64,000 nt of DNA from CAWKPF01 sp963851415 (GTDB lineage: Bacteria; Acidobacteriota; Thermoanaerobaculia; Multivoradales; Multivoraceae), in contig CAWKPF010000002.1 in the NCBI GenBank assembly GCA_963851415.1, forward strand, positions 1,054,001 to 1,118,000, read 5' to 3'. Every line of letters begins with the position of its first letter. Positions within the stretch are counted from its first letter, which is position 1. Below, in pieces: positions 8,633-15,986 of this stretch. A program made the translations under genes and the position numbers. The notes below the pieces were generated by a model. That model had not been told where the DNA came from. It worked only from the letters and a program-made list of their open reading frames with translations, and made no database searches.

Positions 8633-9127
8633 TCAGCCTGGCCAGGGGGGACAGGGCTTCCCTTCCACATGGGCCTTCAGGGCACTCCCGAACAAGAACT
8701 GCCACCCCTTCTCCTTCTCTTCGAGATTGCGATTGCTGACCCGCCCGAGGGTGCTCTCGGTGAAGCGCAGAACGCAGCTCTCTGCGTCCGAACTCAACTG
8801 CCAGCTCCCGAACCACGTCGAGGGCCCGCCCCACTCCGGGAACGTGTGTCCGATGATCTGCAGGGTCTTCCCGGGATCGACCGTAGCCACCCTGCCCCAC
8901 AGCACCCCCCCGCCGCCTTCCCAGGCTTCGTACATGCGACCGCCCGGAGTCACCTCCAGATGGTAGCTGCGCTTCCCCTCGACCCCGCCGGCGTAGAACT
9001 CGGAAGGCCACCAGGCACCGATGCCTCCGGTGAGCTCCTGCCAGACCTTCTCGGGAGTGGCATCGATCCGTACTTCGATCAGGACCTCGGCGAACTCTGC
9101 TGCTCGTGCTTCGGACATCGGTCTCAT
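8633..9127 (-). CDS. SRPBCC/AHSA1-family protein
   Basis: 164 residues with the START/Bet v1-like pattern of the AHSA1 branch: an N-terminal strand EVLIEVRIDATPEKVWQEL, an acidic middle, and the end KEKGWQFLFGSALKAHVEGK, where AHSA1 proteins usually have GW...L..L...LE. It binds small hydrophobic ligands in related proteins; no substrate can be named. Its ATG overlaps the stop of the ArsR-type regulator by 4 nt (ATGA), so the two are one operon, a pairing common in bacteria. Confidence 0.82.
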   Translation of the reverse strand: MRPMSEARAAEFAEVLIEVRIDATPEKVWQELTGGIGAWWPSEFYAGGVEGKRSYHLEVTPGGRMYEAWEGGGGVLWGRVATVDPGKTLQIIGHTFPEWGGPSTWFGSWQLSSDAESCVLRFTESTLGRVSNRNLEEKEKGWQFLFGSALKAHVEGKPCPPWPG

Positions 9128-9495
9128 GTCTCCTCTTGCTGGTGAGTGTCGCTGCTCTCGGCCGCTCTCTTGAGACGGAGCAGGCGGTCAGCTGGTAGGG
9201 CTTCGAACGGTCGGATCCAACGTCGATAGATCTGCTGGATCGGCAATGGATTGAGATGGTTGAACCGCTCCCGCCCGCGTCGTTCCGCCACGACGAGCGA
9301 CGCCAGCTCGAGCACCTTGAGGTGCTTCATGACCGCATAGCGGGAGACGTTGAAATGGGCGCAGAGCTCGTTCGTCGTCATCGGCCCCTGGCGGAGGAGA
9401 TCGAGAATGCGTCTCCGAGAGCCATCGCCCAGGGCCCTCCAGACGAGCTCGCTCTCGTCGAGGTTGACTTCGTCGGATCCAGGGGGCTTTCTCAT
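9124..9495 (-). CDS. ArsR-family winged-helix regulator
   Basis: 123 residues. The winged helix spans ~15-85: ALGDGSRRRILDLLRQGPM, the recognition helix HFNVSRYAVMKHLKVLELA, and a wing around VVAERRGRERFNHL. No Cys metal site of the ArsR/SmtB kind is present, as usual for ArsR proteins paired with AHSA1 partners. It probably represses its own operon: a near-perfect inverted repeat lies on its start codon (9494-9513). Confidence 0.87.
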   Translation of the reverse strand: MRKPPGSDEVNLDESELVWRALGDGSRRRILDLLRQGPMTTNELCAHFNVSRYAVMKHLKVLELASLVVAERRGRERFNHLNPLPIQQIYRRWIRPFEALPADRLLRLKRAAESSDTHQQEET

Positions 9496-9513
9496 GTGAC
9501 CCGATGGTCACAT
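9494..9513. promoter_or_regulatory. Inverted repeat on the ArsR start codon
   Basis: ATGTGACC-CGAT-GGTCACAT, with 8-bp arms and a 4-nt spacer. The left end coincides with the initiation codon of the minus-strand ArsR gene. Binding here would block transcription or initiation, so it is a likely autoregulatory operator (inference). Confidence 0.55.
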
Positions 9514-9585
9514 ATTTGACGACCCCGCGGCAAGGAGCCCCATCCCTCCCCCGTCCGGCTGGCTTCCCGACTAAGTAAAAGATCT

Positions 9586-9614
9586 TTGACATTCTGTCTT
9601 GAATTTCATACATT
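9586..9614 (+). promoter_or_regulatory. Sigma70-like promoter TTGACA-17-TACATT
   Basis: An exact TTGACA -35 at 9586-9591, a 17-nt spacer and TACATT at 9609-9614, in a locally AT-rich stretch. It is placed 26 nt before the ATG of the membrane-protein/XRE/methyltransferase operon. This is the best consensus promoter I see in the window. Confidence 0.65.
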
Positions 9615-9639
9615 GGCGGGCTCTCGAGGAGACCGAACG

Positions 9640-10056
9640 ATGAGCTTTCATGAGAAGAGCGCGTGGATCACCCTGGTCACGATCACCCTGGTCTCTGGGG
9701 CCTATTTCCTCCAGGCTCCCTGGACGCTGACACCCCCCCACAATCGGAACATGGCGCGAGGCTTCGTCTACTGCCTGATCGCCTTCGCTGTCATCGAGCT
9801 GATCGGACACCTCGTCGTCGTCGCGCGGTCACCGCGAGAAGCCCGGGCACCGAGAGACGAACGGGAGCGAATGATCGACCTCGAGGCAATTCGCCTGGCC
9901 GCCTACGTCTACGTGATCGGCTCGTTCCTGGCCGTCTCCACCCTGCACCTCGGCGCCAACGGCATCGCCATCGGCAACCTCGTGCTGTTGGCCTTCGTGC
10001 TGGCGGAGGTCGTCAACTACAGCGCGCGCATCGTCTTCCACCGACGCGGGCTATGA
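9640..10056 (+). CDS. Four-helix membrane protein paired with XRE regulator
   Basis: 138 residues from ATG 9640 with GAGGAG 9 nt upstream; a TTG at 9586 would start inside the -35 box and is rejected. There are four membrane helices (ITLVTITLVSGAYFL, FVYCLIAFAVIELIG, AAYVYVIGSFLAVST, IAIGNLVLLAFVLAE) and a short charged loop RSPREARAPRDERERM between helices 2 and 3. Small membrane proteins of this kind (DUF2178-like) typically sit directly before a short XRE regulator, as here, with 1 nt between stop and ATG. The protein may sense a membrane state for the regulator; that is inference. Confidence 0.75.
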   Translation: MSFHEKSAWITLVTITLVSGAYFLQAPWTLTPPHNRNMARGFVYCLIAFAVIELIGHLVVVARSPREARAPRDERERMIDLEAIRLAAYVYVIGSFLAVSTLHLGANGIAIGNLVLLAFVLAEVVNYSARIVFHRRGL

Positions 10057-10057
10057 C

Positions 10058-10306
10058 ATGCCCAGGGTACCGATCACGAATACCATCCGCCGCCTCCGTT
10101 TCGACCATGGCGAGATGACGCAACAGGGGCTCGCGGAGCGCATCGGCGTGACTCGCCAGACGGTGAACGCGATCGAGCTCGGCAAGTACTCACCGTCGCT
10201 CGAGGTCGCGTTTCGAATTGCAGAAGTGTTCGCGGTGCCGCTGGAGCAGGTCTTCGAGTACCAGGGCGATTCACGAAAGCGCACGATCAGAGGAGCATCC
10301 AAATGA
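10058..10306 (+). CDS. Short XRE-family DNA-binding regulator
   Basis: 82 residues, almost entirely a helix-turn-helix: NTIRRLRFDHGEMTQQGLAE, then RIGVTRQTVNAIELGKYSPS and FRIAEVFAVPLEQVFEYQG. This is the compact type that accompanies small multi-helix membrane proteins. The ATG follows the upstream stop by 1 nt, and the stop overlaps the next ATG by 4 nt. It probably controls the three-gene operon from the promoter at 9586. Confidence 0.88.
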   Translation: MPRVPITNTIRRLRFDHGEMTQQGLAERIGVTRQTVNAIELGKYSPSLEVAFRIAEVFAVPLEQVFEYQGDSRKRTIRGASK

Positions 10307-11067
10307 GCTTTCTCCAGTACGACTTCGGCTACGGATGGCTGTGGAACTACGGTCACCTTCTGGCGATCGTGCCGTTTGCCGCACTTACCGTGATGACGTG
10401 GAAGCTGGGCTGGCCCCGATGGATCGGTGTCGTGGGCCTCCTCATCGCCGCGTGGGGTATCGCAGGGCTTCTGATCGTCCAGTTCGTGCTGCGGATGAAC
10501 CTGCCCCTCGAGCTGCCGACCCGGCAGTTCCTGGATGGGGGACACGGCCGAGTGCTCGACGGAGGCGCAGGATCGGGGCGCGCCTCGCTCATGGTGCTTC
10601 GCGCGCGGCCGCAGGTGCGAGTCATGGCCGTCGATCTGTACGACGGCTACTTCGGGATCGAGGACAACACCCCTCAGCGACTCACCGCCAACGCCGCCAG
10701 GGCGGGAGTCGCGGATCGCATCGACGCCGAGGTCGCGGATCTCCGCGAGCTTCCGTTCGACAATGCCACTTTCGACGCGGCGGTCAGCGCGTATGTCATC
10801 GACCATCTCAGCCAGGAAGGGGTCGAGCGCTCCCTCTCGGAGATCGCGCGGGTCCTCGAGCCGGGCGGCGAGCTCCTTCTCATGGTGGTCAACCCGGATC
10901 TGTGGATCCGCTTCGCGTATCCATTCTTCGTCCACCACGGCTACTTCGGCGGCCGTACGGATCACCAGCGCTGGCAATCCCGCCTGGAAGCCGCGGGGCT
11001 GGAGATCGTCGAGATGGGCACCACTCCGGGGACTCTCTACCTGCTGGCCCGCACGAAGAGGGGCTAG
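10303..11067 (+). CDS. Membrane-anchored SAM-dependent methyltransferase
   Basis: 254 residues. Two N-terminal membrane helices (HLLAIVPFAALTVMTW, IGVVGLLIAAWGIAG) are followed by a class I methyltransferase fold at ~75-250. Motif I is VLDGGAGSGRASLMVL, the acidic residue is VMAVDLYDG, and motif IV/post-I is FDNATFDAAVSAYVIDHL with LEPGGELLLMVVNP. The substrate is unknown; anchoring suggests a lipid, quinone or small hydrophobic compound. It overlaps the XRE gene by ATGA. Confidence 0.82.
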   Translation: MSFLQYDFGYGWLWNYGHLLAIVPFAALTVMTWKLGWPRWIGVVGLLIAAWGIAGLLIVQFVLRMNLPLELPTRQFLDGGHGRVLDGGAGSGRASLMVLRARPQVRVMAVDLYDGYFGIEDNTPQRLTANAARAGVADRIDAEVADLRELPFDNATFDAAVSAYVIDHLSQEGVERSLSEIARVLEPGGELLLMVVNPDLWIRFAYPFFVHHGYFGGRTDHQRWQSRLEAAGLEIVEMGTTPGTLYLLARTKRG

Positions 11068-11123
11068 AGCCCGCATCGATCGAGGAAGCGTCCTCGGAGT
11101 TCCTCTGCCGCGATGCTAGGCTA

Positions 11124-11151
11124 CCGCGACTCCCGTCCTCCGGGAGCGCGG
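11124..11151. terminator. GC-rich hairpin after methyltransferase operon
   Basis: CCGCGACTCCCG pairs with CGGGAGCGCGG across a 5-nt loop, with one bulged A: an 11-bp GC-rich stem. No T tract follows, so it is only a candidate terminator for the operon ending at 11067. Confidence 0.35.
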
Positions 11152-11268
11152 CTCCAGCACTTCAATCACCAGACCAGGCACCGGACGCAGGAGGCGAGTA
11201 GCCTTGCGGATCGGCACTCGAGCCGAACTGCTGAAATGTCCGCAAGGACTCTGAGAAGGATCTCGGGC

Positions 11269-12600
11269 ATGGGTGTAGATTCCGAGCACGCCAGACAGTA
11301 CCTCCAGAAGCTGGAAGCGGGCGACTTTCTGGTCGGCATCGTCGGCATGGGATACGTAGGACTCCCACTGGGGCTCGCCTTCGCGCGACAGGGAATTCGC
11401 GTCCTGGGCTTCGACACGGACCCCGTCAAGTGTGACGCCCTGGAAGCCGGCACCTCCTATCTCGGCCATCTGCCCTCCGATCGTGTCAAGGAGGCGCGAG
11501 ACCGCGGCTGCCTCGCAGCGACTCCGGACATGTCGAGGCTCTCGGAGCCCGACGCGATTCTCATCTGCGTACCGACTCCACTCGGGCAGTTCCGCGAGCC
11601 AGACCTGGGCTACGTCGTTCGATCTGCAGAGCAGATCGCGAAGACCCTACGGCCCGGCCAGTTGATCGTCCTCGAATCGACGACCTATCCCGGCACGACC
11701 GAAGAGGAGCTGCTTCCGATCCTCGAGCGCACCGGACTGACCTGTGGTCAGGACTTCTTCCTGGCCTACTCACCCGAGCGGGAGAACCCCGGAGACGTGG
11801 TGCACACCACTTCGGCGATTCCGAAAGTCGTCGGGGGCGTCGACGCGGACTCCACCGAGCTGGCGTGGCAGCTGTACTCCCGGGTCGTTCCCGAGGCGAT
11901 CCGGGTCTCCTCGTGTCGGGTGGCCGAAGCGTCGAAGATCACGGAGAACCTCTTCCGCGCGGTCAACATCGCCCTCGTCAACGAGCTCAAGACCCTGTTT
12001 CACGCCATGGACATCGACATCCGAGAGGTCCTCGATGCCGCCGAGAGCAAGCCCTTCGGCTTCATGCGATTCGACCCGGGCCCGGGCTGGGGCGGCCACT
12101 GCATCCCGATCGACCCCTTCTACCTCTCCTGGAAGGCGCGACAGTTCGACCAGCAGGCACGTTTCGTCGAGCTCGCTGGCGCCATCAACACCGAAATGCC
12201 GAAGTGGGTACTGGCAAGACTGCAGGACGAGCTCAACGAGCGGGAGAAGTCGCTCAAAGGCAGCCGCATCCTCCTGCTCGGACTCGCCTACAAGAAAAAC
12301 GTCTCGGACGCACGAGAGAGCCCGGCCTTCGAGATTCTCGATCTTCTCCTCCAACGTGGGGCACGCGTCAGCTACCACGACCCCCACGTGCCGCAGGCTC
12401 CCGCCATGCGTTCCTGGCCCGAGCTACCAACGCTCGAGTCACAACCGCTCAGCGTCGAGCTGCTGCAAGAGCAGGATGCAGTCATGGTGGTGACCGATCA
12501 CGAGAACGTGGACTACGAGCTGGTCGCTCGCCACGCTCCGCTGATCATCGATACCCGAGGGGTCTATCCAGGCGGACTCGACAACGTCCGAAAGGCCTGA
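11269..12600 (+). CDS. UDP-GlcNAc/UDP-glucose-type nucleotide-sugar 6-dehydrogenase
   Basis: 443 residues from ATG 11269 (GAGAAGGA 8 nt upstream; the in-frame start at 11113 gives unlikely sequence). Rossmann motif VGIVGMGYVGLPLGLAFA, then VLESTTYPGTTEE, LAYSPERENPGD and KITENLFRAVNIALVNELK; the catalytic Cys is in GWGGHCIPIDPFYL. The C-terminal UDP-binding domain carries LLLGLAYKKNVSDARESPA. The pattern is nearest to WbpA/TviB-type UDP-N-acetylhexosamine dehydrogenases, which oxidise C6 twice with NAD+ to a uronate for polysaccharide synthesis; UDP-glucose cannot be excluded. No other polysaccharide genes are adjacent. The stop TGA is the first codon of the 92-bp repeat array. Confidence 0.9.
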   Translation: MGVDSEHARQYLQKLEAGDFLVGIVGMGYVGLPLGLAFARQGIRVLGFDTDPVKCDALEAGTSYLGHLPSDRVKEARDRGCLAATPDMSRLSEPDAILICVPTPLGQFREPDLGYVVRSAEQIAKTLRPGQLIVLESTTYPGTTEEELLPILERTGLTCGQDFFLAYSPERENPGDVVHTTSAIPKVVGGVDADSTELAWQLYSRVVPEAIRVSSCRVAEASKITENLFRAVNIALVNELKTLFHAMDIDIREVLDAAESKPFGFMRFDPGPGWGGHCIPIDPFYLSWKARQFDQQARFVELAGAINTEMPKWVLARLQDELNEREKSLKGSRILLLGLAYKKNVSDARESPAFEILDLLLQRGARVSYHDPHVPQAPAMRSWPELPTLESQPLSVELLQEQDAVMVVTDHENVDYELVARHAPLIIDTRGVYPGGLDNVRKA

Positions 12601-13262
12601 CGACGAAGTCGGCAGGTCGCTAGAACTCTTGGGCCGCCCAGCTCGACGCCCCGTGTCGAGTCCTGGAGGGCCAAGTGAACGTCGGGAGCTGACGACGAAG
12701 TCGCGAGCTCGCTAGAACTCTTGGGCCGCCCAGCTCGACGCCCCGTGTCGAGCTTGGAGGGCCAAGTGAACGTCGGGAGCTGACGACGAAGTCGCGAGCT
12801 CGCTAGAACTCTTGGGCCGCCCAGCTCGACGCCCCGTGTCGAGTCCTGGAGGGCCAAGTGAACGTCGGGAGCTGACGACGAAGTCGCGAGCTCGCTAGAA
12901 CTCTTGGGCCGCCCAGCTCGACGCCCCGTGTCGAGTCCTGGAGGGCCAAGTGAGCGTCGGGAGCTGACGACGAAGTCGCGGCTCGCTAGAACTCTGGGCC
13001 GCCCAGCTCGACGCCGTGTCGAGTCTGGAGGGCCAAGTGAGCGTCGGGAGCTGACGACGAAGTCGCGCTCGCTAGAACTCTTGGGCCGCCCAGCTCGACG
13101 CCCCGTGTCGAGTCCTGGAGGGCCAAGTGAGCGTCGGGAGCTGACGACGAAGTCGGCAGCTCGCTAGAACTCTTGGGCCGCCCAGCTCGACGCCCCGTGT
13201 CGAGTCCTGGAGGGCCAAGTGAACGTCGGGAGCTGACGACGAAGTCGGCAGGTCGCTAGAAC
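12598..13262. repeat. Tandem array of seven ~92-bp units plus a 29-nt partial unit
   Basis: Units begin with TGACGACGAAGTC at 12598, 12690, 12781, 12873, 12965, 13052, 13142 and 13234 (lengths 92, 91, 92, 92, 87, 90, 92, partial 29). There are no unique spacers. Each unit holds an imperfect hairpin: CTTGGGCCGCCCAG and CTCGAC, a GCCCCGT loop, then GTCGAG and CTGGAGGGCCAAG. A second, smaller dyad GAGCTGAC...GTC...AGCTC lies at the unit junctions. Unit length is not a multiple of three and frames shift, so it is not a protein repeat. The first unit supplies the stop of the upstream gene and the last partial unit the stop (TAG, minus strand) of the downstream gene. Possible roles are amplified bidirectional terminators, a protein-binding array or a structured RNA. 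Confidence 0.92.
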
Positions 13263-14092
13263 CGGTACCCCAGACCTCCAGTGAGATGGAAGAACCCGTA
13301 CCGGAACTCGATCGGGTCCAGGTTCGCAGCCAGCGCCTCTTCGATCGGCGAGCTGCCACCTCCCGATCCCCACTCCAACTCCCTCTCGGGAAAGGCGAAC
13401 GCTCGGGCATCGAACGCCAGCTCCAGGCGGCCCCGAAGCGGAACCCGAACGCCCAGACCGAGATTGGCACCGAAACCCCCGTCGAGCGTGGCAGCCGCCG
13501 ACACCCCCAGGGGAGGCACGGAGGCGCCCGGGACACCGTCGAGATTCAGCTGCACTCGAACCGAAGTGGCCACACGGGTGGAAGGGATGTAGCTGACTCC
13601 GCCGGAGACCACGAAGCGGGTTCGCTCTCCGAAGGTCGCTTGGAGGTTCAGTGAAAAGGGCGTGAGCCGATCGACGCTCGACTGCCCCGAGATGTCGCCG
13701 CTGATCGGGATCGAGGGCAGGCCGGGAATCAGATCCCCGAGGTCGGCACTGACTCTGCCACCCTTCACCTCGAGGTTCACCTGGGCGCTGTCGATGCGCG
13801 CTTCCAGGCCGAGGCGGTCCGTGAAGCGCCAGGTGAACGCTCCGGCCAGCGAGAGCCCACCGTCCAGATCGAGATCGAACGCGCCCGTGGTCTCGACCGG
13901 GATCTCGGGTGGGACGAGATCACCCGGGTCGAACCCGAACGACTGCTGATAGAAGGGAAGTGCCTTTCCTGCCTGGAATGTGAGCTCGAAGTCGTCCGCC
14001 CGAGCCGAAGTGGCCGATAGACCCGGAAGGCCCCAAACAGCGCAGAGGGTCACGACCTGAAGCATCCCGAGGCGCCGATCTCGCAGATTCAT
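13256..14092 (-). CDS. Outer-membrane beta-barrel protein (OmpW-like)
   Basis: 278 residues. Signal peptide (LQVVTLCAVWGLPGLSATSA, cut near ARADD), then alternating amphipathic strands such as LSLAGAFTWRF, FSLNLQATFGERTRFVVSGG and LGLGVRVPLRGRLELAFDA, ending LTGGLGYRF with the terminal Phe of outer-membrane barrels. The overall size and the FFHLTGGLGYRF ending resemble OmpW-type eight-stranded barrels. Function is unknown. Its stop codon lies inside the last partial unit of the repeat array. Confidence 0.75.
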   Translation of the reverse strand: MNLRDRRLGMLQVVTLCAVWGLPGLSATSARADDFELTFQAGKALPFYQQSFGFDPGDLVPPEIPVETTGAFDLDLDGGLSLAGAFTWRFTDRLGLEARIDSAQVNLEVKGGRVSADLGDLIPGLPSIPISGDISGQSSVDRLTPFSLNLQATFGERTRFVVSGGVSYIPSTRVATSVRVQLNLDGVPGASVPPLGVSAAATLDGGFGANLGLGVRVPLRGRLELAFDARAFAFPERELEWGSGGGSSPIEEALAANLDPIEFRYGFFHLTGGLGYRF

Positions 14093-14204
14093 GGCTTCAT
14101 TGGTCCCGGTGCAACGAGCGTGGGTACAGGTCTGCTTGCAGAGGTCATCCAGGCGGGGAACAGCCGGTGTCGGTCAGATGCAGGGGGGTCCATGCCGAGC
14201 GGCA

Positions 14205-14777
14205 TCATTGGGGCTCCTGCGCGGAAGGAGGTGGATTGCGGAGCAGGGCGACGACGTCGGCATGGCCCTTCTGCTGAGCGAAACTCTCTGCCGTGTCGCC
14301 GTCCTGGTCCTCGATCTCGGGATCAGCCCCGCGGGTCAGCAGGAGTCGGACCACTTCCAGCTGGCCCTCCGCAGCAGCACCCATCAGCGCCGTGAAGCCC
14401 TCCGCGGTGCCTTGGGCATTGACCTCTGCCCCACTGTCCAGCAGGAGCTCGACGGTCTCGACGAAGGGGCCGCTGGAGGCATACATCAGCGCGGTCCGGC
14501 CACTCGCCTCCACGGCATTGGTATCGGCTCCGTTCTCCAGCAGAAAGGCAGCAATGTCGGTGTGCCCATTGAATCCCGCCCACATCAACGCCGTGTGCCC
14601 CTCGGCATCGGTCGAGTCGACTCCGACGCCCTCGTCGAGGAGCCGCACCACCGCTTCGACATCCCCGTTGAAGGCGGCCTCCTGAAGAGCCTGCTCCTTC
14701 GGAGACGGCGACTGCTGTGCACCGACGACTCCGGAGATGGAGACGCACACGGCCAGCGCTGTACAGAGAACCTTCAT
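14205..14777 (-). CDS. Secreted ankyrin-repeat protein
   Basis: 190 residues. Signal peptide at ~1-20 (LCTALAVCVSISGVVGAQQ), then four to five ankyrin repeats: ALQEAAFNGDVEAVVRLLD, GHTALMWAGFNGHTDIAAFL, GRTALMYASSGPFVETVELL, GFTALMGAAAEGQLEVVRLL and a shorter last one. The repeats are close to the canonical 33 residues. Exported ankyrin proteins bind periplasmic partners; the partner here is unknown. It lies 112 nt upstream of the barrel gene on the same strand. A small dyad ATGCC-GAGC-GGCAT follows its stop but lacks a T tract. Confidence 0.87.
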   Translation of the reverse strand: MKVLCTALAVCVSISGVVGAQQSPSPKEQALQEAAFNGDVEAVVRLLDEGVGVDSTDAEGHTALMWAGFNGHTDIAAFLLENGADTNAVEASGRTALMYASSGPFVETVELLLDSGAEVNAQGTAEGFTALMGAAAEGQLEVVRLLLTRGADPEIEDQDGDTAESFAQQKGHADVVALLRNPPPSAQEPQ

Positions 14778-14965
14778 CGAACCCCCTGACTCGACGCGAT
14801 GGATGAATGCGCCAGACGGACAATCTACTACTCTTTTCGCCCCGCCAGCCGCGCTCGTCGCCAGCCTGTCGCATCGCCGTCAGTTCCTCAGCCGATTCGG
14901 TGCGGCAGCAAATGTGCGGTCGGGAACGGCCAGGCGGCGGGTTGCCTTCATGCTGGCGCTGGTCC

Positions 14966-15931
14966 ATGCTCGAAGCCACGAACCGTAGGCCTCGGCGACC
15001 AGCGCTTCCCTGCGCTGCCACGAGAACAGGACCGAAGTTGCTTCTAGCCTTGTCGATCGCGACCACTGCTCTCGCCGTCCTGGTGGCCGCGCAGGCTCTC
15101 TCCATGGCCCGCTTCGAGCGCACCGCGAGGCGGTCGATGGCCGTTCTGAGCGAGCCCACGAGCTCGCCACGACCACCCCGTGTCGACCCTGGCACCTTGC
15201 CCACCCCGGTGCAGAAGTTCCTCGAGCGCGCCCTCGTGGACTCCGAATCGCGGGCACAGACCGTCCACCTCCGCCAATCGGCGGAGCTGCGAATGGGCCC
15301 GGAAAAGGCCTGGATGCCGATCTCTTGCGAGCAGGTGATCGCACTCACGGAGCCTGGCTTCGTGTGGTTCGCAGATCAACGGCGCGGCCCCGTGAGCGTG
15401 TTTCGAGTGATCGACGCGCTGGTTCGAGGCCGCGGAACCCTCTCGGCCCGACTCTTCGGTTCCATACCCCTCGCCCAGCTGTCGGGGCCCGCGGCGGACC
15501 ACAGCGAGTCGATGCGCTACCTGGCGGAGCTACCCTGGTCGCCCGACGCGGTCCTGCTCAACCCCTCGCTCTGCTGGCGAGCACTGGGAGAAGAGAGCGT
15601 CGAAGTCGAGGCGGACACTCGTGGCGGTCGGGCGACGGTGCGCCTGTACTTCGACGAGGCAGGCGACGTCGTCGAAATGCAGGCCGACGAACGAGGCAGC
15701 ACCGAGAAAGGGGTCGTCGTGCCCAGGCCGTGGAGGGGAAGGTTCTCCGAGCACGGGGTGATGGGCGGCCGCCGGATCCCGACGCGCGGCGAGGTCGGGT
15801 ACGTCTATGAAACAGGCTACGCAGCGTACTGGCGAGGTCGAATCACCGAGTATCGGCTACTTCCCGAAGCCGCGCCGTCGCCACGAGCGGCGTCTTCAAA
15901 CAGCCCCCGAGTCGATGACCCTCGAGCCTGA
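14966..15931 (+). CDS. DUF6544-like membrane-anchored protein
   Basis: About 321 residues. The start is uncertain: ATG 14966 and TTG 15038 both precede a single hydrophobic anchor (LLLALSIATTALAVLVAAQAL). The soluble part matches the DUF6544 pattern: VQKFLERAL, PGFVWFADQRRGP, LVRGRGTLSARLFG, ESMRYLAELPWSPDAVL, CWRALGEESVEVEAD, then PWRGRFSEHGVMGGRRIP. No catalytic residues are known for the family. It diverges from the ankyrin gene. Confidence 0.75.
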   Translation: MLEATNRRPRRPALPCAATRTGPKLLLALSIATTALAVLVAAQALSMARFERTARRSMAVLSEPTSSPRPPRVDPGTLPTPVQKFLERALVDSESRAQTVHLRQSAELRMGPEKAWMPISCEQVIALTEPGFVWFADQRRGPVSVFRVIDALVRGRGTLSARLFGSIPLAQLSGPAADHSESMRYLAELPWSPDAVLLNPSLCWRALGEESVEVEADTRGGRATVRLYFDEAGDVVEMQADERGSTEKGVVVPRPWRGRFSEHGVMGGRRIPTRGEVGYVYETGYAAYWRGRITEYRLLPEAAPSPRAASSNSPRVDDPRA

Positions 15932-15986
15932 GGTGGAACGAAACGGAAAAGCAATGCGACAATGAATCAACGGGAGGAGACTGAAG

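Noticed and set aside
12904..13167. Repeat-encoded proteins read through the array in several frames
   Set aside because: The ~92-bp period breaks frame at each unit, stops recur, and there are no ribosome sites.
12598..13262. CRISPR array
   Set aside because: Units are ~92 bp and identical throughout, with no unique spacers, and there are no cas genes in the window.
12598..13262. Integron attC array
   Set aside because: Units lack the RYYYAAC/GTTRRRY core pairs and hold no cassette genes; no integrase is nearby.
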